Source: Candidatus Saccharimonadota bacterium | Lineage (GTDB): Bacteria; Patescibacteriota; Saccharimonadia; Saccharimonadales; Saccharimonadaceae | Length of the DNA stretch: 64,000 nt | Reading direction: 5' to 3' | NCBI GenBank assembly: GCA_900555265.1 | Contig: UNSL01000001.1 | Location: forward strand, 124,001 to 188,000 | In this document: positions 57,087 through 64,000 of the stretch, piece by piece | How the letters are laid out: each line of letters opens with the position of its first letter | Numbering within the stretch: the first letter of the stretch is position 1 | Translations under genes and position numbers: made by a program | The notes under the pieces: model-generated | Told to the model about the DNA's origin: nothing | Seen by the model: only the letters and a program-made list of their open reading frames with translations | Databases searched by the model: none

Positions 57087-58068
57087 TTTTTCCCTTAGTT
57101 ATTTCTTTGATTTGCGAATTCTCTTTAACTTTTTTCTGCCCACCAAGAGTGTTGCGCTCCCAAAAAACACCGTCTGTATAACCTTGAATAGAGCTGTCAT
57201 CATCTGCCATTTCTATTCGTTTCTCAGCCCAAGCACAATAAGTTTCATCAAGCTCAATACCAACATATTTACGACCAAGCTTCTTAGCAGTTACGGAAGT
57301 TGTTCCGCTACCCAAAAAAGGGTCAAATACTACATCTTTCACATTAGAGCTAGCTAAAATCATTTTGGCAATTAATTTTTCAGGTTTCTGAGTTGGATGG
57401 GCGGTATTTTCAGGCATTGACCAATACGGAATTGTACAATCATCCCAAAAATTCGACGGGCAAGTATCCCGAAAATTACCACTTTTAGTTTCTTTCCAAT
57501 CCTTTGGCTTTCCGCCTTGCCTATATGGAGCAATAACCTTTTTTCTAACTTTCACATCAGCTAAGTTAAAAGTCCAGCGGTCGTTGTTGGTGGCAAACCA
57601 AATGTCCTCGAGTCCATTTTTCCAGTTCTCCTTTGCGCCACGTCCTTTTTCTCGTTGCCATGTTATTCGGTTTCTGACATTAAGATATTTTGGCAGAACC
57701 TGACCAATGACAACGCTAGTTTTCCAGTCGCAACAAATATAAACACTGGCTTCATCTTTTAATAGCGGCAATACTAGTTTCAGCCACTGCTCAGTATATT
57801 TAGCATAGCTCTCATCATCTGTTTGCCTGAACTTACTACCGTTATAATTCTTTGATAAATTGTATGGTGGATCAACAATAAGTAAATCAACGAACTTTTT
57901 TGGCATTTTTTTCATAATTTCGAAAGTGTCGCCATTGATTGTTTTGTTTATAATTCTATCGATAGATAGATCTGAATCGCCTTTTATGCAACGATCGAAA
58001 TATTCTCGACCTTCCTTAAGAGAAAAATCAATAGTTTTGTTCCTATGTGATTTATTAGCCCCAATCAT
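57058..58068 (-). CDS. adenine-type (beta class) DNA methyltransferase
   Basis: 336 residues. Motif IV DPPY is at residues 66-69 (LLIVDPPYNLSKNYNG) and the SAM motif I FLGSGT at 251-256 (VVFDPFLGSGTTSVTAKKLG); HPTQKP is at 224-229. DPPY before FxGxG marks the beta class of N6-adenine or N4-cytosine methylases; DPPY favours adenine. TACAAT lies 6 nt before the ATG, so the start is predicted leaderless. It leads the operon and overlaps the probable endonuclease by 29 nt. It should protect the host sequence from the paired enzyme. Confidence 0.93.
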   Translation of the reverse strand: MIGANKSHRNKTIDFSLKEGREYFDRCIKGDSDLSIDRIINKTINGDTFEIMKKMPKKFVDLLIVDPPYNLSKNYNGSKFRQTDDESYAKYTEQWLKLVLPLLKDEASVYICCDWKTSVVIGQVLPKYLNVRNRITWQREKGRGAKENWKNGLEDIWFATNNDRWTFNLADVKVRKKVIAPYRQGGKPKDWKETKSGNFRDTCPSNFWDDCTIPYWSMPENTAHPTQKPEKLIAKMILASSNVKDVVFDPFLGSGTTSVTAKKLGRKYVGIELDETYCAWAEKRIEMADDDSSIQGYTDGVFWERNTLGGQKKVKENSQIKEITKGKNGQLTLQVN

Positions 58069-58111
58069 ATTCTTATTGTAGCATAAGTTCTTAGAAAATT
58101 ATAATAGTCCC

Positions 58112-58213
58112 AATCAAGTTATTTCCACCAAAACGCCACTTTTCTAATCTGTTCAGGCTAGCTCCTTTTGTCCAGTTATTTCTGTTTTCTGAGGTAACTA
58201 AAGTGCGGTTTTT
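58112..58213 (-). repeat. right inverted repeat of the defence cassette
   Basis: Core 58112-58190 is the reverse complement match of 54519-54598 (over 80% identity by hand), with outward extension to GCGGTTTTT at 58205-58213. It lies just upstream of the methyltransferase gene, mirroring the left copy upstream of the TIR operon. Confidence 0.8.
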
Positions 58214-58247
58214 GGGTGGTGGCAGGAATTAAGAAATGTAAACCAAA

Positions 58248-58272
58248 AAATCGTCCAGTTGGGCGACGATTT
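58248..58272 (-). terminator. rho-independent terminator of tRNA-Glu
   Basis: Stem AAATCGTC (58248-58255) and GACGATTT (58265-58272), followed on the minus strand by TTTTTTGG. It is about 18 nt beyond the 3' end of the tRNA gene. Confidence 0.8.
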
Positions 58273-58289
58273 GGATTTTTATCCTGAAA

Positions 58290-58364
58290 TGGTGACCTTA
58301 CCGGGAATCGAACCCGGATTGCCAGGATGAAAACCTGGTGTCCTAACCGTTAGACGATAAGGCC
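58290..58364 (-). tRNA. tRNA-Glu (anticodon TTC)
   Basis: 75 nt including an encoded CCA. Acceptor GGCCTTA pairs with TAAGGTC, anticodon TTC is in the loop of GGTTTTCATCC, and the T-arm is CGGGTTCGATTCCCG. It is adjacent to the defence cassette. Confidence 0.96.
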
Positions 58365-58376
58365 ACGACTTCAGAT

Positions 58377-58405
58377 ATCATAACAAATTATTGTCGAATT
58401 GTCTA
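58377..58405 (-). promoter_or_regulatory. promoter of tRNA-Glu
   Basis: Minus-strand TAGACA (58400-58405) and TATGAT (58377-58382) with 17 nt between, placing the start a few nt before the mature 5' end at 58364. Confidence 0.65.
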
Positions 58406-58455
58406 TAGCAAATCAGCCACTTCTCCGCCGTTATCTATTAATGTATAATATTTCC

Positions 58456-58671
58456 ATGACAAAGCAGAAGAAAAAGCGCAATAAAAAATACTCTGGGATG
58501 AACGCGACATCTCAGCGACCAAAAGTAACAAGGATTACAGCAACGAATCGCTCCAAATTATCTCAATGGTTTTTCGATCGGAAAAAACTCATTCGCACCA
58601 TTGGCATGGCGGGACTCGTTGTAGTTGTCTTAATTATCGTTATTTCTGGAATACTGAGTTTATTTCGTTAA
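58456..58671 (+). CDS. small basic single-pass membrane protein
   Basis: 71 residues: an extremely basic cytoplasmic N-terminus (MTKQKKKRNKKYSGMN), another basic patch around 35-47 and one transmembrane helix near 50-68 ending in SLFR. The pattern looks like the N-terminal anchor of a larger wall-synthesis protein, but a stop follows the helix. The start at 58456 is set by a TATAAT (58444-58449) 6 nt upstream; an earlier in-frame ATG lies before that box. It ends 4 nt into the convergent histidine-kinase gene. Function unknown. Confidence 0.65.
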   Translation: MTKQKKKRNKKYSGMNATSQRPKVTRITATNRSKLSQWFFDRKKLIRTIGMAGLVVVVLIIVISGILSLFR

Positions 58672-60827
58672 CGAACTGGCAACTTAAATCCAAAAATGCT
58701 ACCTTTTCCTTCTTCTGATTCAAAGATCATTTCGCCATCGTGCGATAAAATAACTTTCCTCGCCAAAAATAAGCCAACGCCAGTGCCGTCTGGCCGCTTT
58801 TTTCTGGCATTTGTGCCGCGGAAGAATTTGCCAAACAAATTTGCTTGCTCTGATTTTGGCACACCAATTCCCGAATCTTTCACCGTAAACTCAATCGCGC
58901 CATTACTATTTTTCAGAGAAATTATTACCTTTTTGTGCGGATTTGAATAGTAAATAGCGTTGTCGATCATATTCAGCATAACTTGACGAATCTTCTCAGA
59001 GTCGGCCGTAATCAATGGAACTTTTTTATCAATCTTTAGATCCATTTCGACAGACCTCTGATCAGCCACAACCTTAAGCAAAGCAACTTCATCCCGAAGA
59101 ATTTGAGCAATGTCTATCTTCTGCTTATCAATATTAAATTTACCAGTCTGAAGCCTAGAAACATTAAGAAAGTCGTTTATTAGCCTAACCATTCGCTCGC
59201 TGGAAGAGAATGCCTCTCTAAGAACTGCACGCTGCGTCGGTGTAATCTTACCCAAATCACCCTCCAGCATCATATCCAGATAACCTTTAATACTAGTCAA
59301 CGGTGTCCTTAACTGATGTGAAGCCATAGAAATAAATTCGTTCTTCGCTTCGTCCAGTCGCTGAAGCTGTCGATTACTGAACCTCAGCTCTTTCGTCGCC
59401 TCGTCAATTTTACGCTGCAAACTCTTGTTCAACTCATTTATCTCCTCCAGAGACAAAGAATTTCGAATCGACACCGCCAGTTCCCCAGCAATCGACTCCA
59501 GCATTTCAATATCGCGAGAACTATAGCCCAAGCTCTTATGCTCGCCCAGAAATAGAATTCCCGTTTCTTGATTTTGATGCAGCAGCGGCATAACAATTTT
59601 CGTGCGATGAATATCCAAAAGTTTCTTCAGTTCTGGATCCTTTACTTGATTTGCCAAAATAACTTCCGGAAAACTACAATTTTTATAATAGTAATCCATA
59701 ATCCTGTGAACATCTTCCTCGACAACAGATATTCGTCGCCGACCCGCTCGACCATATATTCCTTTTTCCGGAATACAAAACGCCACTTTTTCCGCCTTAA
59801 GAGAAGTCGCTATATAATTGCCAACACGTCGAGTTAGCAATTGCAGATCCGCCGTATAGGTTAATATTTTACTAATCTCACGCGTAAACGTATCAGCGTC
59901 ATATTCTCCGTAGTAAAAAACCCTATCAGTAAATTTATCAAAGATTTTCTTCACCGGCTGATACATAACCGCCAAAATCATAGCCAAAATCATATTCATA
60001 AGATTTACGTGACTATCAACTGTCAGGCTGCGTTGGAAAACCAAAATTGAAATAACATATGCAGAAATCACGTAGACGACAGCTAGTGCGGTTAATAGCA
60101 ACATATACGAAACGCTTCGAGCCACCGCCATTTTTACATCCATCAATCGGTATCTGACGATGCTGTACATAATTGCAAATAAGAAAATAATCGTAACAAT
60201 TGGACCAATCCATATATATCGATAATCACCAAGCGCCGGAAGAAACAGATCCACTACAAAGCCAGGAATGCTACATATCAACAAACCAATCATGTAAATC
60301 GCGACTTGCTTGCGTCGAACAGGATCTGATTTGCGCCACGCTATATGCCCAAAACACATAGAAATTAAGAAGAATACCGAGAAAAAAGTTGCAAAAATAA
60401 CATAGTTGACCGCATGAATCGGAATTCGAGAAAAATCTACTGGAGTGACGATTTCTGATGTATTAACAATAAATTCAGGCACCAAAATAATATACAGCGA
60501 AAAAATCGTTATTAGTATACTAGACGCGCAAATAAAACTCTTTGTCGATTTTGTCGATGGAAGGAATGACTTTGTAGTGAAAATAGCCAACGCAGGACAA
60601 AAAACAGCTGAAGCGACATAAAACCATCTGGATGCAGTGTCTAATACTACTCCATTGTCCGCCAAGGAGAACACCTCAAGTCCAGCTGACCATACAGCCA
60701 AACATAGACAAACCAGAAAAAACCAATGCTTCGCATCGTGGCGTCGCTTTGACTTTTTAAGCACAAGAACGCCCAAAATTAGCGCCATCAACGCAACCAA
60801 TCCTAGTACTAACGCTCGTATCATCAT
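58668..60827 (-). CDS. 7TM sensor histidine kinase with GAF domain
   Basis: 719 residues. About eight transmembrane helices in the first ~295 residues form a 7TM-type sensor. A GAF-like domain (about 320-458) and a coiled coil follow, then HisKA with the phospho-acceptor His504 in ISMASHQLRTPLTSIKGYLD, and an HATPase domain with N box MLNMIDNAIYYSN, FTVKDSGIGVPKSEQ and a GTGVGLFLARKVI G box. It signals to a response regulator, plausibly the one at 62244. It follows the methyltransferase gene on the same strand with 26 nt between. Confidence 0.93.
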   Translation of the reverse strand: MMIRALVLGLVALMALILGVLVLKKSKRRHDAKHWFFLVCLCLAVWSAGLEVFSLADNGVVLDTASRWFYVASAVFCPALAIFTTKSFLPSTKSTKSFICASSILITIFSLYIILVPEFIVNTSEIVTPVDFSRIPIHAVNYVIFATFFSVFFLISMCFGHIAWRKSDPVRRKQVAIYMIGLLICSIPGFVVDLFLPALGDYRYIWIGPIVTIIFLFAIMYSIVRYRLMDVKMAVARSVSYMLLLTALAVVYVISAYVISILVFQRSLTVDSHVNLMNMILAMILAVMYQPVKKIFDKFTDRVFYYGEYDADTFTREISKILTYTADLQLLTRRVGNYIATSLKAEKVAFCIPEKGIYGRAGRRRISVVEEDVHRIMDYYYKNCSFPEVILANQVKDPELKKLLDIHRTKIVMPLLHQNQETGILFLGEHKSLGYSSRDIEMLESIAGELAVSIRNSLSLEEINELNKSLQRKIDEATKELRFSNRQLQRLDEAKNEFISMASHQLRTPLTSIKGYLDMMLEGDLGKITPTQRAVLREAFSSSERMVRLINDFLNVSRLQTGKFNIDKQKIDIAQILRDEVALLKVVADQRSVEMDLKIDKKVPLITADSEKIRQVMLNMIDNAIYYSNPHKKVIISLKNSNGAIEFTVKDSGIGVPKSEQANLFGKFFRGTNARKKRPDGTGVGLFLARKVILSHDGEMIFESEEGKGSIFGFKLPVR

Positions 60828-60853
60828 ACTAATGCTTATTATAGCATTTTATT

Positions 60854-62203
60854 CTACTTTTCAATCGCAAAAACTGTGTAAACGCCGCTCGCAGTAACCG
60901 TAGCTTCAATAGATTCTTTTGGTATGCCAGATTTTTGGAGCAATTTAAAGCCTTCTTTAATTGAACGCATCCTAACTTTTGGAACCCACCCCATTAGTCC
61001 ATGCAAAAATTCTTTTTGTGGGCGATTCACATTCATATTGCCAGTGATCATTAGTCCACCGGTTCGTAAAAATTTCAATGATTCTCGTGTCAATTGCTTA
61101 TAAACGCCATCTGGCAGATATTCTCGCAAGCCAGAATCTTCCGCAATATCCAGCTTACGATTGCCCAAAACTCCCTCCAAACTCAAAGGTTTGCCAAGCT
61201 TACTGAATAATCGCTCGCAATGAACTTCAATCTTATCCTCCAAATTCCATTTCTTAGCCAAGCTCTGCGCTGCCGCTAGAGACAACGGATCTTGGTCTAG
61301 CAGGATAACCGTTGGCGCCTCGCCCGTTTCATCCTTAAGTTTTTTCAGCATCTTCAAAGTCGCCAATCCCGTTCCGCAACCAAAACTCATCACCAGCATA
61401 TTGTCAATCGAACGATTTTCTTTTTCTGCCGCTTTCTTCAAATGATCAATCGATAGACCATTCACTGTTTCCACTCGCTCACGAATACCAAGCGAATCCG
61501 CACAATGCCGAATGACGTTAGAAAACTTCTCAGTCACCGGCGCCTGAATAAACTCTCGGACGTCACCAAGTCTCTTCTCTACTTCTTCAATAGCCGTCGC
61601 TTTATCTATGCCGTTGTTGATTTTATCTTGAACCATAACTTCCGTCAGCGGCAAACCATTAATCTTCTCATCAAATACCGATTTATCCAGTGGACCACTC
61701 ATGCTCGGATATCCACCTTTTGATAATATTTCACCTTTTTTACCAGGAGCTCTTAATCTATAAGCTTCAGAAATTGTCAAAAACGTCAGTGCGGAACCTC
61801 GCTGATTGTGCCACGGCTGCGAATCGGTCTGATCTTTACCATACAATAACTTGTCGCGAAAAACCTCCAGATATGAATCTATTTTTTCGCCCCACTTGCC
61901 CATCTTCACAAAAGGAGTTTTATCTAAGACATTCGCAATTGCCGCGGTGGCTAGATTTTTATGAATAAAATATTTACGAACCTCTTTTAACTTTGCATCG
62001 CCTTGTTCTAGATAATTGTATACGCTCCGAATTTTATCTGGATTATTGTATGCAGGATCGGTCTTTTCACCAATTTTAACCCTACATCCTTCACTCTTAA
62101 GATCCGCAATTTCCTTATTTAATTTTTCATTAGCTTCATGATCAACTCCATTAAGAAAATCACCTGCTTCTGCAATACACTGTTCGCCTCTAAAGTTTTC
62201 CAT
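60854..62203 (-). CDS. class I SAM-dependent methyltransferase
   Basis: 449 residues. A helical N-terminal half (NLATAAIANVLDKTPFVKMG and similar) is followed by a Rossmann methyltransferase domain with motif I NMLVMSFGCGTGLATLKML, the acidic strand-2 end VILLDQDPLSLAAAQSL, and SLKFLRTGGLMITGNMNVN. The substrate is unknown. A TATAAT at 62211-62216 ends 7 nt before the ATG, in a divergent promoter region shared with the response regulator. Its position between a kinase and a regulator hints at a signalling link but does not prove one. Confidence 0.85.
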   Translation of the reverse strand: MENFRGEQCIAEAGDFLNGVDHEANEKLNKEIADLKSEGCRVKIGEKTDPAYNNPDKIRSVYNYLEQGDAKLKEVRKYFIHKNLATAAIANVLDKTPFVKMGKWGEKIDSYLEVFRDKLLYGKDQTDSQPWHNQRGSALTFLTISEAYRLRAPGKKGEILSKGGYPSMSGPLDKSVFDEKINGLPLTEVMVQDKINNGIDKATAIEEVEKRLGDVREFIQAPVTEKFSNVIRHCADSLGIRERVETVNGLSIDHLKKAAEKENRSIDNMLVMSFGCGTGLATLKMLKKLKDETGEAPTVILLDQDPLSLAAAQSLAKKWNLEDKIEVHCERLFSKLGKPLSLEGVLGNRKLDIAEDSGLREYLPDGVYKQLTRESLKFLRTGGLMITGNMNVNRPQKEFLHGLMGWVPKVRMRSIKEGFKLLQKSGIPKESIEATVTASGVYTVFAIEK

Positions 62204-62243
62204 GCCAAAAATTATAACATAGTTTATATGATATACTTAGAGC

Positions 62244-62615
62244 ATGATAAAAATCGCTATCATTGAAGACGACCCAACCATCAGCCAGATGTACCGAATG
62301 AAGTTCGAATCGGACGGATTTGACGTTCGCTTGGCCGCCAACGGACAAATTGGCATAGAAGTAGTCGAAAAGTTTCAGCCAGATATTATTTTGCTAGATT
62401 TACAAATGCCAGAAATGGACGGCGCGGAGGCTTTGAAGCGAATTAGGTCTAAAGATTGGGGAAAAACTATTCCCGTTATCGTCCTTACCAACCTCGGTGA
62501 AGAAGAAGCCCCGCACGATTTGAAGAAATTAGGAATTCATAGCTATATCGTAAAAGCAAATCTCACGCCACGCCAAGTTGTCGAGCAGGTCAAAGCTGCC
62601 ATCAAAGCCGCTTAG
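62244..62615 (+). CDS. single-domain response regulator (CheY-like)
   Basis: 123 residues consisting only of a receiver domain: acidic pair in KIAIIEDDPTISQMYRMKF, phospho-acceptor Asp52 in DIILLDLQMPEMDG, Thr in IPVIVLTNLG and Lys in SYIVKANLTP. There is no output domain, so it must act by protein contact or as a phosphorelay step. TATACT at 62232-62237 ends 6 nt before the ATG. The histidine kinase two genes away is the obvious partner candidate. Confidence 0.93.
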   Translation: MIKIAIIEDDPTISQMYRMKFESDGFDVRLAANGQIGIEVVEKFQPDIILLDLQMPEMDGAEALKRIRSKDWGKTIPVIVLTNLGEEEAPHDLKKLGIHSYIVKANLTPRQVVEQVKAAIKAA

Positions 62616-63424
62616 TTTTTTGATTGATTCGCAATTTTTAGACAAGCCGTAATTACATTATCAAACAGCGCAGAAACCGTTAATGGACCAACTCCACCTT
62701 TTTTTGGTGTAATAATTACATCATTACGCTGACGCACTTCTTCAGATACGTCGCCAACAATTTTTCCATTTTCCGAAGCAGTTCCCGCGTCAACAACAAC
62801 CGCCTTAGCCTTGATCATTTGGCTTTTAATCAGCCCTGGAACTCCAGTTGCTGACACGATAATATCGTAATTTATCAATTGAGATAAGTCGTCACCTTTT
62901 TCAAAAACCGTCACATCGACACCAGACTTTAGCCACATCTTCTCAAGAGGCGCACCAACCAAACGGCCTCGCCCGACAATTGCGACTTTCTTACCCTTCA
63001 AATCAACGCCATATCCAGCCAGTAGCCAACTAATAGCCGTTGGCGTGGCTGCCTGAAAAATCGCCCTTTTGCGCAGACCGTCAACATCTTTATCTTCTCG
63101 AATACTCTCGAGTAATTCCTCGGTCTGGTCAGGATTGCTAATCGGCAATTGCAGAATTATTCCTTGAACGTCGTCTCGATTGTTCAATTCTTGAATCACC
63201 TCCAAAGCATCGCCCGCAGGAACTCGATGAATCTCCACATCAATCAAAATATCAGCGCCATACCTCTGCTTCAAACGCATATACGTTTCAATAACTGGAT
63301 TTTCGACATCAGTAACAATTGCTAAACGAGGATTAATATGCCAAGCCTGCCTTAAAGCTCGCACCTGTTTCGCCTGGCGCTCCTTGATAAATCCAGCTAA
63401 TTCTGATCCATTTAGTTCTCTCAT
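62612..63424 (-). CDS. folD: methylenetetrahydrofolate dehydrogenase/cyclohydrolase FolD
   Basis: 270 residues. It has PRLAIVTDVENPVIETYMRL (catalytic Tyr in the substrate site), GIILQLPISNPDQTEELL, an NADP-binding GKKVAIVGRGRLVGAPLEKM and the C-terminal TPKKGGVGPLTVSALFDNVI. The K in the usual YxxxK active site fits YMRLKQRYG. It interconverts one-carbon folates. The start at 63424 (MRELNGSEL) lies 8 nt after TATACT; longer in-frame starts cross the tRNA-His promoter. The final codons overlap the response regulator end. Confidence 0.95.
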   Translation of the reverse strand: MRELNGSELAGFIKERQAKQVRALRQAWHINPRLAIVTDVENPVIETYMRLKQRYGADILIDVEIHRVPAGDALEVIQELNNRDDVQGIILQLPISNPDQTEELLESIREDKDVDGLRKRAIFQAATPTAISWLLAGYGVDLKGKKVAIVGRGRLVGAPLEKMWLKSGVDVTVFEKGDDLSQLINYDIIVSATGVPGLIKSQMIKAKAVVVDAGTASENGKIVGDVSEEVRQRNDVIITPKKGGVGPLTVSALFDNVITACLKIANQSKN

Positions 63425-63452
63425 TGTCATTAAGTATAGCAATTTTACCATC

Positions 63453-63481
63453 TTGAGTACAGATATAGTATGTGCTATAAT
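63453..63481 (+). promoter_or_regulatory. promoter of tRNA-His
   Basis: TTGAGT (63453-63458) and TATAAT (63476-63481) with 17 nt between, ending 18 nt before the tRNA. It is divergent from the folD promoter, with the two -10 boxes about 40 nt apart. Confidence 0.75.
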
Positions 63482-63499
63482 TTGAGAAGCTTGGATCAT

Positions 63500-63578
63500 G
63501 GCGGATGTAGCTCAGTTTGGTTAGAGCGCTGGATTGTGGCTCCGGAGGCCGTGGGTTCGAACCCCATCATTCGCCCCA
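63500..63578 (+). tRNA. tRNA-His (anticodon GTG)
   Basis: Anticodon GTG in GATTGTGGCTC, D-arm GCTCAGTTTGGTTAGAGC and T-loop TTCGAAC. The 5' end carries the extra G-1 opposite C73 expected for tRNA-His, and CCA is encoded. Confidence 0.95.
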
Positions 63579-63627
63579 AGTTTTACGACAATTTGTTTAC
63601 ATCGATAAATTATTTTCAATAAAACGG

Positions 63628-63655
63628 TAGACATTTTTATTAATTGTTGTATAAT
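63628..63655 (+). promoter_or_regulatory. promoter of tRNA-Lys
   Basis: TAGACA (63628-63633) and TATAAT (63650-63655) with 16 nt between, ending 8 nt before the tRNA gene. Confidence 0.65.
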
Positions 63656-63663
63656 GAAATCGT

Positions 63664-63740
63664 GGGCCAGTAGCTCAGCTGGTTAGAGCACCTGCCTCTT
63701 AAGCAGGGTGTCGAGGGTTCGAGCCCCTCCTGGCCCTCCA
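63664..63740 (+). tRNA. tRNA-Lys (anticodon CTT)
   Basis: 77 nt with acceptor GGGCCAG pairing CTGGCCC, anticodon CTT in the loop CTCTTAA, T-arm GAGGGTTCGAGCCCCTC and encoded CCA. Confidence 0.95.
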
Positions 63741-63776
63741 AGAAAATAACCTCACATTGAAGTGAGGTTATTTTCT
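63741..63776. terminator. bidirectional terminator
   Basis: Near-perfect 15-bp stem AGAAAATAACCTCAC / GTGAGGTTATTTTCT with a 6-nt loop. The A/T flanks give a U-tract in both directions. It ends tRNA-Lys on the + strand and the partial gene at 63776 on the - strand. Confidence 0.85.
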
Positions 63777-64000
63777 TATCCAAACGGATTATACCCGCGA
63801 GAAGGTGGTTCACGAAAAGTAGTTCGATTAGCGTTAAACGATTGACGAGAATTGTTCACACCCGACGGAGCGTTGTTATTTTGTAAACTGTTAGCCTGTC
63901 GATTCCCATCAGATAAACCAGCATTATCAAGGCTATTAGCACTCCTCAATCGAGACGTCGCACCAATCTCTGCACTAATTTGCCTTACTTCACCAACCAC
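63776..64000 (-). CDS. Asn/Ser-rich protein (5' end beyond window)
   Basis: C-terminal 74 residues of a protein whose start lies past the right edge. The visible part is low-complexity and rich in Asn, Ser and Arg (SLQNNNAPSGVNNSRQSF), ending SRGYNPFG. It is probably a disordered tail. No family can be assigned. Confidence 0.55.
   Translation of the reverse strand: MVGEVRQISAEIGATSRLRSANSLDNAGLSDGNRQANSLQNNNAPSGVNNSRQSFNANRTTFREPPSRGYNPFG

Larger units (their letters stand above)
54494..58213. mobile_element. defence cassette flanked by inverted repeats
   Basis: About 3.7 kb bounded by imperfect inverted repeats of roughly 80-100 bp. It contains five genes in two inward-reading operons that converge at 55538-55563: membrane protein and TIR-like protein on the + strand; methyltransferase, probable restriction enzyme and RhuM-like protein on the - strand. 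No transposase or integrase is inside. It lies next to tRNA-Glu, a common integration neighbourhood. The genes look more AT-rich than the flanking glycolysis and kinase genes. The mode of movement is unknown; homologous exchange or transposition in trans would both fit. Confidence 0.6.

Overview
The window reads as a compact, coding-dense stretch of a streamlined bacterial chromosome using the standard genetic code (TGA is a normal stop, for example in nusB). Gene content and style point to a Patescibacteria/CPR organism, most likely Saccharibacteria (TM7). The reasons are the short intergenic gaps, no amino-acid biosynthesis pathway in view, a truncated alanyl-tRNA synthetase, a baseplate-J-like membrane protein next to an FtsA-like ATPase, tandem G5-domain wall enzymes (one with an Rpf-like domain), and only the lower half of glycolysis. 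The lineage call is inference; no rRNA lies in the window.

Layout: 1-6000 holds translation genes (NUDIX-nusB-rpmF, leuS), a membrane-anchored exported protein and a MurF-like ligase. 6100-11500 holds a 7TM sensor-like protein, ligA, a membrane protein, htpX and lemA. Three tRNAs (Leu, Cys, Leu) follow, then a peptide-binding protein, secG, a small membrane protein and uvrC. 16000-20900 is more accessory: DUF488, an unknown Arg-rich protein, an HD hydrolase, a 5'-truncated uracil-DNA glycosylase remnant beside an AT-rich EXLDI gene, a NUDIX enzyme, and a fur-trx-cupin redox operon with a clear palindromic operator. 21000-31100 holds an ABC exporter, DedA, uvrA, sbcB, obg and a LysM-CHAP wall hydrolase. 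31100-53750 holds ftsA-like/baseplate-J/ruvX/mltG, alaS, rpsP, iscS-like/ydcF/mnmA, metG/tatD, rsmA, two paralogous G5 wall enzymes, uvrD, and pyk-pgk-tpiA.

The most unusual block is 54494-58213, between a small membrane gene and tRNA-Glu. Two inward-reading operons meet tail to tail. On the + strand are a small membrane protein and a TIR-like (ThsB-family) protein. On the - strand are an adenine-type DNA methyltransferase, a probable restriction enzyme and a short RhuM-like protein. The block is bounded by a pair of roughly 80-100 bp imperfect inverted repeats, so it looks like a defence cassette inserted as a unit. After it come a histidine kinase, a methyltransferase, a response regulator, folD, tRNA-His and tRNA-Lys.

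A second window-wide theme is promoter layout. At more than twenty genes a TATAAT-like -10 box ends only 5-9 nt before the start codon, leaving no room for a leader or Shine-Dalgarno site. Ribosomal-protein and operon-internal genes instead often carry AGGAG-type sites. This predicts widespread leaderless mRNAs, and it moves several start codons downstream of the longest reading frame (alaS, pyk, folD, the HD hydrolase, the 7TM protein).
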